Shown here: piece after piece, positions 1 to 10,200 of the stretch
How positions within the stretch are numbered: position 1 is the stretch's first letter
How the letters are laid out: every line of letters begins with the position of its first letter
DNA from: CAZWVM01 sp964637705
GTDB lineage: Bacteria; UBA8481
Direction: 5' to 3'
Length of the DNA: 20,764 nt
NCBI GenBank assembly: GCA_964637705.1
Contig: CAZWVM010000049.1
Location: 1-20,764, forward strand
Program-made: the position numbers and the translations under genes
The notes under the pieces: generated by a model
What the model was told of the DNA's origin: nothing
Database searches by the model: none
The model's input: only the letters and a program-made list of their open reading frames with translations

Positions 1-771
1 CGAGGGGGTGAGAGCGGCCGAAAAGAGGACGAATCCGAGGGCGGCCGAGAGGAGGAGGAACGAGGTTCCGAAGACGCGGCGGAAGGCGTGGGACGTGACG
101 CCGTACTTGTGGGCCGCGCGCGAGAGGAAGACGCCGACGGTGGAGGCCGTGAGAAGCCCGATCGAGGAGGTGACGAGCGCGCCGATGACGAGGAGCGCGG
201 ACGGGACCGGCACGGGAGGCGTGAGCGTCCAGAGGACGCCGACGCCGCCGATGCCCCAGAGCGAGGCGAGCCAGGAGACGGCGAGCGCGACGCCGCCCTC
301 CTGGTAGATGGCCGCCACGAGCAGCGTCACGGCCAGGGCGATCAACCCCGAGAGCGCGGTGGCGCCGTAGAGCGGGCCGAACGATGTAAGCGCTTGATTC
401 CCGACGATCACCTGCATCACCTGGGGCGCGAAGGCCTGCCGCAGGTCGGTCTCGGGCAGGCGACTCGAGAAGATGACGAAGGCGACGGTGAGTCCCAGGA
501 AGACGCAGAAGAGATTGAAGACGAGGTCGTTCGAGGCGGCCTGGGGGTTGGTGCCGCTCCAGGAGAGATCGCGATGGCGCCGGAAGAGGCGCTGGATGAT
601 CTCGACGCAACCGAGCGCCGAGAGCATGACGCTGACGGCGCCCACGGCGGAGGCCGGGACGGCCTGGAGCGCGAGGAGGATGGCGGCGAGGCCGAACGAG
701 ATGCCATACAGGAAGAGCATCAACCGGGAGGGAACGAGCTGAACCTGGGAATTCGCTTCGGGCGTCTTCAT
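1..771 (-). CDS. Polytopic membrane protein, partial (C-terminus beyond left edge)
   Basis: The reverse strand is open from an ATG at 771-769 to base 1 (257 codons, no stop). The product is strongly hydrophobic. Likely membrane segments are near residues 17-38, 42-62, 83-103, 134-156, 160-183, 190-217 and 235-255. An arginine-rich cytoplasmic-type loop (RLFRRHRD, 61-68) lies between the second and third. A periplasmic-type loop of about 30 residues follows the third segment (SSRLPETDLRQAF). The start is the first ATG in the frame, but I see no good Shine-Dalgarno site before it. The family is not recognised: the spacing is faintly reminiscent of SpoIIM-type membrane proteins, but the histidine/glutamate pattern expected there is not seen. 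It is transcribed divergently from the giant gene, so a functional link is not implied. The same triplet register on the plus strand is also open, but encodes an implausible Arg/Glu/Gly-rich peptide. Confidence 0.8.
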   Translation of the reverse strand, partial: MKTPEANSQVQLVPSRLMLFLYGISFGLAAILLALQAVPASAVGAVSVMLSALGCVEIIQRLFRRHRDLSWSGTNPQAASNDLVFNLFCVFLGLTVAFVIFSSRLPETDLRQAFAPQVMQVIVGNQALTSFGPLYGATALSGLIALAVTLLVAAIYQEGGVALAVSWLASLWGIGGVGVLWTLTPPVPVPSALLVIGALVTSSIGLLTASTVGVFLSRAAHKYGVTSHAFRRVFGTSFLLLSAALGFVLFSAALTPS

Positions 772-926
772 GACTGAAGAGCAGACACAGGGGCGGTCCG
801 GGTGTCAAGGCTCTCCAATGATCAGGATGCCCGGTTAGTAAATATTCACCGACGACCCCTTGTCTGAATTCACTTCGATAGTTCATTTGAGCACGAAAAA
901 CGGACTGAAACCAGAACGTAAAGAAG

Positions 927-986
927 ATAAACTTGGAAATACTATAGTTACGATGATTCGTCTGTGAAAAAGTATACCAAGTTTAT
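927..986. repeat. Perfect 10-bp inverted repeat, 40-bp spacer
   Basis: The left arm ATAAACTTGG (927-936) is the exact reverse complement of the right arm CCAAGTTTAT (977-986). Two short palindromes, CTATAG (942-947) and GTATAC (972-977), lie in or at the edge of the spacer. It sits about 25-80 bp upstream of the candidate -35 box of the giant gene, where an activator or repressor site could lie. A 10-bp dyad in an AT-rich stretch of this size is not overwhelmingly improbable by chance, so an operator role is only a suggestion. Confidence 0.4.
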
Positions 987-1008
987 TGCTGTTCTTTCGC
1001 TTATTTTT

Positions 1009-1037
1009 TTGCGAATAGTTGATCTAACTTATATATT
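1009..1037 (+). promoter_or_regulatory. Candidate sigma70-type promoter of the giant gene
   Basis: A -35-like TTGCGA (1009-1014, four of six matches to TTGACA) is separated by exactly 17 bp from a -10-like TATATT (1032-1037, five of six matches to TATAAT). Transcription would begin near 1043-1046, giving a leader of about 36-40 nt that includes the ribosome-binding candidate. It is the best-spaced pair I found in the gap. The AT-richness makes chance matches likely, and the organism's sigma-factor preference is unknown. Confidence 0.4.
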
Positions 1038-1063
1038 TTTCAAAGGGGGACAGCGATTCGCTT

Positions 1064-1069
1064 GGGGAG
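1064..1069 (+). promoter_or_regulatory. Shine-Dalgarno-like GGGGAG before the GTG start
   Basis: GGGGAG lies 12 nt before the GTG at 1082, slightly farther than ideal. An in-frame TAG at 1076-1078 makes this GTG the most upstream possible start. The next alternatives are a TTG at 1109 with no site before it, and an ATG at 1202 that would cut into the signal-peptide core. A GTG at 1069 is in another frame and soon reaches a stop. These facts decide the start at 1082. Confidence 0.5.
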
Positions 1070-1081
1070 TGAATATAGAGA

Positions 1082-1234
1082 GTGACGGGACCCGCGAAAA
1101 ACGAGCGCTTGGGTAAGGGGATACTGCGTCCCGTCGCTCCCTCCATTCCCGGCTCCGATGCCGCGTATCGTCGGCTGATCTCAGGGATTTTCCTCTCACT
1201 TATGCTCCTCATGATTTCCGTTCCGGCCCTTGCC
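1082..1234 (+). other. Signal peptide with long N-region
   Basis: About 30 hydrophilic residues end in YRR (29-31). They are followed by a hydrophobic core (LISGIFLSLMLLMISV, 32-47) and a PALA cleavage box ending at residue 51. Cleavage between Ala51 and Ala52, or one residue later, would expose AAND. This marks Sec-dependent export. The N-region is long and there is no twin-arginine consensus. There is no lipobox cysteine, so the protein is not a lipoprotein. Confidence 0.85.
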
Positions 1235-4200
1235 GCCGCCAACGACGGCAACGTCGAGGAGGACGGGCTCGTTCACTTCCCGGAGTTCCAATGGCAACCG
1301 GGTATTTATTACCGTAACGCGCACATCTCGACGCCCGACATCGACGACAACGACACGCCTTACTTCTACGTAGCCTGCTGGGCGAACGACATCACGGGGG
1401 CACAGTTCAATACGAGCGCCAACGGATGGTCCCCCTACCTGATGAACTTCGACGTCGATTCCGGTTACAAATCCTACTGGCGGACGGCCGACGGGATCGT
1501 CGAGATCCAGAATATGAACCCCGGCGACCGCGTCTCCTACGACTTCCGTGTCTGGGACGGTGCCGACGACTGGTGGCTGGGCTCCGACGGCACGGAGACG
1601 GGCTACCGCGCGGTCTCCGACTACGGGATGTCGGACCCCTGGTCCTTCACGATCGAGGGCATCATGGCGACGCCGGCGACGGCGCTCGCCGACTCCTCCT
1701 CGGCCGTGACGATCAAGGTCTGCGTGACGAACAACGGTCAACCCGTCTCGGGCGAGGTCGTGACGCTTTCCTTCACCTCCGGCCCGGGCGCCTTCAAGTC
1801 GAACAACAACCGCACCATCACCTCGGCGACGAATTCGAACGGCATCACGGAAGTGCTCGTCTGGTCGGGCTACGCGGGCAACGCCGTGGTCAAGGCGAAC
1901 TCGACGAACCTCGCCAACTGCTCCGACACGGAGGTCACGGTCTCGTTTTCGACCTTCCTGACCGACGGCTACGACACGGATTTCCCGGGGCATTCGCGCG
2001 GCATGGGCAATAACGAGTCGCGCGTCGTCGACGGCGCCTTCGTCTGGAAGGACGCGGAGGGCGACGGGCGGCCCGACGCCGAGATCAACGGCGCGCTGGC
2101 CGCGGCCGGCACGTCGATCGACAACTTCGACATCCGCGAGATGCGCGTCGCGGCCTCGTCGGACTCCTTCCGCGTGCTCATGGCCTTCAAGAACAACAAT
2201 CTCGGCGTGAACCCCTACGTCTTCATCGCGATCGATACGAACGTCACCCGCGACACCTCTTCCGCGGTCACGGGCCCGGGCCCGGGCCCGGCCTCGTCCG
2301 TGGCCGACTACGGCAACTGGTGGTTCCCGGCCAACGCCCAGACCGGCACGCGGCATCTCGGCGTCGCCAACGCGAACAACCGGGGCGAGAGGAGCCAATT
2401 GGACAAGACCGGAACGTCGGACGGTTACCTGCCGAACCGGTGGGGGATCGACGGGAGCAACATCGATGGGCCGATCGCCGGAGACAGCACGGCGACCTCG
2501 AACTGGGACCGCGGCGTGACGACGAACCGCCGCGACAACTCGGCGGGCGGCACGAACCAGCCGCGACAGATCAACTGGGACTACAATCACAATACGAACG
2601 AGCTTTACGTCGGCATCACGGACTTCAACAACGGCGGCGGCGTGCCGAACGGCGGCGACCACTACATCTTCATCGCCGACGAGACTTCGACCGTCAATAA
2701 CACCTGGCCCGCGGCGGCGTGGAACAAGGCGGGCCGCGTCATGTCCTTCGACTGGTTCTTCGCCCGCGAAGGAAGCGGCAATCCGGCCAGCCGATACTGC
2801 GAGGCGCGGGGGAAGAACTGGGACAGCACGTATGCGCAGGGCTCCGGCGGCGGAACCTACTGGAATCTCAATGACGCCCTCTACGATTTCGACAACCGCC
2901 CGATCACGTACGTCTCCTGCGGCAACCCGAGCATCCCCCTCGAGGGCATCGTCGACCTGGACGAAGCGATGAGGGATACGTGGATCAAGAACGGGGATAT
3001 TTACGTCGCGGCGGCTTCGTACGGCACGAACAACGGCGACGGGAATTGGGACGGCGTTCCGGACGACTACTGGGACAACAACGTCCTGGAGGACACGCGC
3101 GTGCAGAAGGTGGTTCTCGAGAACTCATCGCTCTCCTCGGACGAACAGGTCTGCGAATGGGAGCGTTGCATCGCCTTCAATCCGACCGACCCCGGCGGCG
3201 GGCGCTCCTCGACGCTCCTCTTCCGCGCGCCCGGCGGCCGTTCGCTCGGCCACCGCTCGAGCGAACTCGGGCGTTCCTACATGAACACGACGAACGCGGA
3301 CTCCTTTGAATACGACATCAGCTGGCGGAACCTCCTCGGAGACGTCAACGCCGGGAGCGGCACCGGGCCTCGTCCACCCTTCACCCTGCGCCTGACGGTC
3401 GGCATCGGCTGGGCGGCGACGGGGGGATCGGACGAGTTCGACACGTATCGCTACACGCGGGTCCTCCGATCCTCGGGCACCGACGCCTGGGCGAATACCT
3501 CGGGCTTCCTCGATGTGATCTCCAACGCCGCCTCGACCTCCGCGGAACTCTCGGACTCGGACATCGACTATTTCATCGACATCGATTTCAACCAGGACGG
3601 GCGCGTGAACACGACGCCGGACACGCCGACGAACCGGGGCATCACGCAGACGGGCGACGCGACGGTCAAGGGCCCGAATTCGATCATCAACGACCTCACC
3701 CCGACCTTCACCTGGAGCTGGAACGACACCGACGGCGTGCTCTCGATCAAGTACCCGGCCTGGCAGGTCCAGATCGACGACGACCCGAACTTCGGCTCGC
3801 CGGCGCAGACCCAGTACACCCAGGACAGCTCGACATCCTGGACCTCCCCCGCCCTCGCGTCCGGGAACCTCTACTACTGGCGCGTGCGGACGCGCGATGA
3901 TTTCGGCTGGGGCCCCTGGAGCGCCTCGACGGGCGCCGATTCCTTCCCCTTCCGAACGAACCAGACGCCGACCGTTCCGACGAACCTGAAGGTCAACGAC
4001 CAGGTCAACCCGACGGCGCTCCCCAACAACTCGAGCATCAAGTTCTCATGGACCTTCAACGACCCCGACCCCGGCGACGCGCAGGACGGATACATCGTCG
4101 AAATCTACAAGAACCGGACGACCCTGCACTACGCCTTTGCCGAGTCGAGGACCTTCGGATACGTCTACTACCCCGATACGGCGCCGGGACTCGAGGGCGG

Positions 4201-7200
4201 AATCACGTACTACTGGCGCGTAAGGACGCAGGACCAGAACGACGCGGTCAGCGTCTTCTCGGACTCGACCGCGACGACCTTCATGATCGAGTTCGACAGC
4301 ACTTCGGCGGTCCGCAACCTCGTGATCGCCGAGGTCGGGCAGAACGGCACGACGGGCGACTACGTGATGATCTACAACCCGAGCGACACGATCGCTTCCC
4401 TCAAGGGTATGAGCCTGCAACGCTGGTCGGCCACGTTGGGCACGACGTTCCGGAAGCAAGTCTACGGGTATCGGGACACGATTCCCGCCTATTCCTACTT
4501 CCTGGTGGCCTCGGGTGGCGGCGTCGCCGGCTTTGACACGACTTTCGTCGACAGCTCGCTCGTGACCGGCGCGGCCATGGCTCTCGCCCTTGTCCGCAAC
4601 GGCGACGATCTCGTCACCGGAGACACGGACAGAATCGACGCCGTCTCTTTCGGAGGACCCGAGGGAGAAGGGGCGGCCCTGGGAAATCTGACGACGAACG
4701 GCTGGTCAGCCATCCGGTGCGCGACGCAGAGTTCGGCCACGCAGACCCTGGCTTCCCTGTGCAACGACTCCGACCTGAGGTGGGCCGGGCATTCTGTCGA
4801 CGCCAACAACAACGCGACCGATTTCGTCGGAGTCTCCGCCCTGCCGGGAGGTCAGCGACCCCGAGGAAGGTCATCCGGACCGAGCCGGATCAAGTTGGCC
4901 TTGACCGCCACGCCTGCGGCCTACATTGAGACCGGAGTGCCCTTCACCCTGAGGATCACCGCGCGTGACGCGAACGATACGGTCGTATCCCCGAACGCCT
5001 CCATGAGCCTGATGGATTCCCCGCGGATCTCGCTGACGGCGGGATCCCTCAATCCGTCGGCCGTTCGCGACACCTTCAACACCTTCTCGGGCTCGAATCC
5101 CATGAACGGCATTGTCGAGGATTCGTTCACCTACACGGGAGCCCTGGGCCAGGTCGTGATCACCGCCGACACGACCTTCGGCATGGATTCAACCGGGCTG
5201 GGTGCGATCCGCGGCTCCTGCACGCTGATCGTCCAGACCGCGGTTCCTCCGACCAAGCCGGTTCTCTCATACCCCTTGCAGGGCTACAGCGTGCCGAACC
5301 CGCTGACGATCTCATGGGCCGCCTCCACCGACTCGACGCCGCCGGTGCGCTACCGCGTCCAGGTCTCCAGGAGCGATACCTTCGGCTGGTTGGCGGCCGA
5401 CACCTTCACCTATGCCACGTCACAGGCGATGGGAGATCTCTCGGTGCCGGACTCCTGGTATGTCCGCGTCGTCGCCTACGATCCGGGCGGCAACAGTGAC
5501 ACCTCGACCGCTGTCAACTTCCGCGCCGTGTACGCGGTGACGAAGTTCGATCTCTCGGAGAGCGACCCGCAACTCCTCGTGCAGAGCCGCGCCGTGCGGC
5601 GCGGGCAGGCCTTCAACCTTAGAATCATCGCGCGCGACGCGAGCGGAAACAAGGTCACGACCTTCCAGGACACGGTGACTCTCACGATCGGCCGCGGGAC
5701 GATCCTGCCCGCGACGGTCAAGTTCTGGCACGCCAACGCCGGCGAGACGACCTGCTCGGTGACGATCTCGGGCGCCGCCGCGGTCGGGCGCGACACCCTG
5801 CAGGTCGAGTCGGGAACGCTCATCTGCACGATCTACGTCGTTCCGCTCTCCGACAACCGCCTTGTCATCAACGAGGTCCTGCCGGTGGACATCAACACGC
5901 CGGGAGGCGACGACAAGGACGAGTGGGTCGAGATCCACAATCGCTCCCGCGCGGACGTGTCCACCAACGGCTGGGTCCTCTCCGACGGCGAGGACGACAT
6001 CAACCTCCCGAACGTCACGATCCCGTCGGGGAAGTACATGGTGGTCCACACGAACGAGACCGGTCCGAACGACACCGACTTCGGGGACACCGACGGAGCG
6101 GCTCACATCTTCCCCTTCACGACGGTGACGAACCGCCTGAGCGCCACCGACGACCTCCGGCTCTATGCCTCGACGACCCTGGATTCCTCCACCATCGCCT
6201 CCTACATGGCCTTCACGAATGGCGCGAGCTGGGGGGGCCAACTCGACGCGGACGCCGTCGGCGCCGGCGTCTGGGTGAACGACCAGACGGTGGACGTCGG
6301 GACGGACGCGACGGGACTCCAGGGGAGGCCGATCTTCCGTCCCCTGAACGGAGTCGATACCTATCTCACGGTCTCGGACTGGATGGTGCAATCGGCGGCC
6401 GAGACCTACGTCATGACCGAGGGTTGCACCAACCTCATCAACGACACTTCGCTCACGGGCGTCACGATCAAGATGCGCTCCGCCAACGGCTCCTTTGACA
6501 CGGTGGCGGTGGGCGAGACGGTTCTCATCAGCCTCCGCGCGACGGGCGGTGGGAACGCCGCGGTGAGAAACGTCGCCACGGTCCGGGTCTGGTCGCTCTT
6601 CGATACGCAGGGGATCGTGGTGACCCTCCTGGAGACGGACAACGACGAGAACGTCTTCACGCAGGAGATCCGGATCGTCTCCAAGGACGACTCCGTGTCT
6701 CTCGACGGGCACCGCTGGCTCGAGGCCTCGCTCAACGACTCGATCACGGCCCAGTGGGTGAAGGGAGGGGAGACGACGGTGGCGGCGGTGCCGGCGCCGC
6801 TCGCCGGTTTCTCGCTCTCGGCGCCCACAAGCATCTCCAACGGCTTCTCCTTCGCCCTGACGATCACGGCGGTGACGAGGACGGGCACGCGCAAGGAGGA
6901 TTACACCGGCACGGTGAACCTCACGGTCGCGATCGGATCGATCGCCCCTCTCTCGACGACCTTCGCGGCCTCCGACTCGGGGCAGAAGACGGTGGCGGTG
7001 ACCGTGACCGGCGCGACGGTCGGGACGACGGACACGATTCTCGCGACCGAGGCCTCGACCGGGGAGACGGGGCGCGTGGTGGTGAACGTGGTGGCCGCGC
7101 CGTCGGTGGTGATCAACGAGATCATGCCATTGCCGGCGGGGACGAACTGGGACGGCGACGGCACGCCGGACATCAATCGCGACGAGTGGATGGAGATTTT

Positions 7201-10200
7201 CAACCGGACGGATTCGGGTGTGAACCTGATCGGCTGGAAACTCGGCGCGACCGGCACCTCGAAGGTCACGCTTTCCGGCACCCTGGACACGCGCGGCTTC
7301 GCCGTCGTCTACCGGAGAGGATCGGGATCGGCCTTGATCCAGTTCTTCGACTCTGCGGGCGTGTATCAACGGGGTTGGACCTGCACGTCGGGGGCCATGG
7401 GCCCCTTGAACAACGGCGGCGACCGGGTCTTCCTGTTGAACGCCGCCGGCGACACGATCGACGATGTGACCTACGCCTCGATGTCAGCCTATCCCGACTC
7501 GACCTACGCCCGGGCCTGGGACGGGGCGGGTGTCTGGCGCTATCCCGTCCGCGCGACGCCGGGAGACTCGCCGACCCTCCCCGCGGACCAGCGGGACTCG
7601 AATCCGAACATGCGATTCCGGATCGACTTGCCCGCGACGGCAAAGCTCGACGAATCCAGGACTCTTTACGTCGTGGCGGTGGATGCGAGGAATGAGACGG
7701 TGACGAACTTCACGCAGTCGGGCGTTCTCGTGCGTGCGTCCGGCGGGCCGACGATCAACATCGCCTCGATCGACTTCACGGCGGGGATCTGTTCGACCTC
7801 GATCCGTTTCCAGACGGTCAACGGCGTCGTCGCGCTGACGGTGCGCCACGACACGACCACGGTGGGATACAAGGAGGTCGCGGTCTCGGACGCGTGGTAC
7901 ATCAACGACGGCACATACGACGGCAACGATTCCTTCTGCGGCGCGGTCGGCAACGACGCGAACCACGGCCGGACGCCGTCAAAGCCGAAGCTGACGATCG
8001 CGGCGGTCCTGCCGCTCCTCTCCTCGAACGAGACTGTTTTCATTGACGCCGGCACCTTCAGCCATGCCGACTCGATCTGGATCACCAAGGACGGCGTGAC
8101 ATTCCAGGGGCGCGACTCGTCGCTGACCATCATCGACTTCGAGGATTCGACGCAGGACCGCTCGATCAAGACGCACGGCGGCTACGATCAGCTGATCGTG
8201 AAGGACCTGACCCTCTTCGACGGACGCTACGGCGTCTGGATCCAGGGCGGCGACACCTGCCGCGTGGAGCGGGTGACGGCGAAGCACATGGCCCAGCACG
8301 GCTTCTACATCGAACCCAACGGCGGCGACGTTCCCGAGTCGAACCTCGTCCTGAACTGCCACTTCTGGAAGGTCGGGAACGGCGTGATGCACAATTCAAC
8401 CGTGCGCCGAAACACTTACCTGAACGTCAGGACGGAAACGGCCACAGGCCAGGGCTTCGACATCGTGGGAGCGTCGGAGACGAACGTCTTCCACGGTTGC
8501 GCGGCCTCGCAGTGCGCGACGGGATTCCGGATCGGGAACACCTCGTATGGCAACCAGCTGCAGAGCTGCACCTCGTCGGCGAACACCTGGTACGGTTACG
8601 AGATCACGAACGCGGGCCAGAGCTTCAACACGATCGCCTACAGCCGGGCGGAGCGGAACAGCAACAACGGTTTCCACATCTCCGACGGCGCGGACAGCTC
8701 CACCTTCCTTCGGAACGTCTCCTCGCGGAACCTGATCGCCGGGTGGCACATCCACGAGTCGGTGACGCTCTCGACCTTCACGGAGAACGTCGCCGAGTCC
8801 AACGCGCAGACCGGGTTCTCGATCGACAACGCCGACTTCAACACCTTCACCTCGAACCTCTCCTACGGCAACGGCTGGGACGGCTTCAAGGTCACCAACT
8901 TCGCCAACTACAACACCTTCCGCGCCGACACGTCCCGGCAGGACACGAGCTACGGCTTCTACGTCCTGGCGGACTCGAACACCTTCATCGACTGCCTCGC
9001 GGAGAGCGGCACATCGACGGACGGCCTGAAAGTGGAGGGGGGCGACTCGAATCTCTTCCGGAACTGCACGGTCCGGGGGGTGCAGGGCGCCGGCATCATT
9101 CTGGTCAGCGGCAGTGAACGGAATCACTTCCAGAACTGCGTGGTCCGGGACGCGAAGAGCTGCGGCTTCTGGACGCAGACGGACCGGAACACCTTCGATT
9201 CCTGCACCGTCGATTCGGCGCTCGCCCAGGGCGTCTATTTCGATGGCGCGGACCACTGCACCTTCCTCAATGGCTACGTCGTGTGGGCCCGCGACAACGG
9301 CATCCTGGGCGTGAACGGCGCCTGCACGAACCTGGTGCGGGGGACGCTCGTGGAGTTGAGCAAGTTCGAGAACATCTCCTTCGCGACCAACTCCTACGGC
9401 AACATCGTCGAGTCCTGCACCTCGCAGAACGCGGTTTTCGGCTACGGCATCAAGTTCGACCAGTCGAACAACAACACGGCGCGGTTGAACCGCATCGATT
9501 CGAACAACGTCGGCATCTTCCTGTGGGGCGCCCGTTCCTGCATCATCGACACCAATTTCGTCACCCGGACCCTCAACAAGGGAATCCAGCTCGAGAACAG
9601 CTGCACCTTCACGGTCGTACGAGGCAACACCGTCTACGGCAGCGGCAACGACGGAATCCTTTTCGCGAACGATTCCGACAGCGGTCTCTGCTCGGGCAAC
9701 GAGGTGCGCGGCAACGGGGCCTCGGGCATATCGGTCTGGGAGTGCATGGGGCTGGTGATCCAGGGGAACACCTTCGACACGAACACGAACAACGGGATCT
9801 GGGCGGGCGGGGGTTCCTGGTCGAACAACCTGAGGGTCGAGAACAACCGCTGCGCCAACAACAAGCAGAGCGGCATCTCGTTCTCCAACGTCGGCGGGTC
9901 GCAGAACATCGTGGTCGCGAACGAGATCGACTCGAACGGGGACTGGGGGATCTACTTCTCCAACACGGTCTGGAACGCGGTCGTCGAGAAGAACAACATC
10001 AACCAGAAGCCCTCGGCGACGGACCGCGCGATCGAGAACGACCAGGGCGGGATGGGGCTCCTGGCCCGGCGCAACTGGTGGAACCGGCGCGACACGGCCG
10101 CGATCTTCACCTCGATCACGGGCGGGGGGCGGACACTCACGTCCTACACCCCCTTCCGCCTCGGGCGCGTGGACACCTCCGTCGGCGCGGACACGGTGGC

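Larger units (their letters stand above)
772..1081. other. Divergent AT-rich intergenic region
   Basis: This 310-bp gap separates the start codons of two divergent genes. Bases 841-1080 are about 37% G+C by hand count, far below the flanking coding DNA. It holds a candidate plus-strand promoter, a 10-bp dyad and a Shine-Dalgarno-like site, listed separately. A short T-rich hairpin candidate is also present: TTCGC at 996-1000 and GCGAA at 1011-1015 around a ten-base T-rich loop. I found no convincing minus-strand promoter and no open frame likely to be a gene. The region must carry the control signals for both genes. Confidence 0.8.

Noticed and set aside
1..771. SpoIIM-family assignment for the left membrane protein
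   Set aside because: Only the general spacing of hydrophobic segments and one polar loop are suggestive. The characteristic conserved residues are not seen, and the C-terminus is missing.
88..777. A 229-codon plus-strand frame antisense to the membrane protein
   Set aside because: It shares the triplet register of the minus-strand gene and encodes an Arg/Glu/Gly/Asp-rich peptide with no fold. The minus-strand reading gives a coherent membrane protein starting at an ATG.
996..1015. Rho-independent terminator around the T-run at 1001-1010
   Set aside because: The inverted arms are only 5 bp and the T-run is in the loop rather than after the stem. No upstream plus-strand gene ends here and the minus gene starts, rather than ends, on this side.
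1069..1119. GTG at 1069 as a start codon
   Set aside because: It is out of frame with the giant gene and reaches a TAA after about 15 codons.
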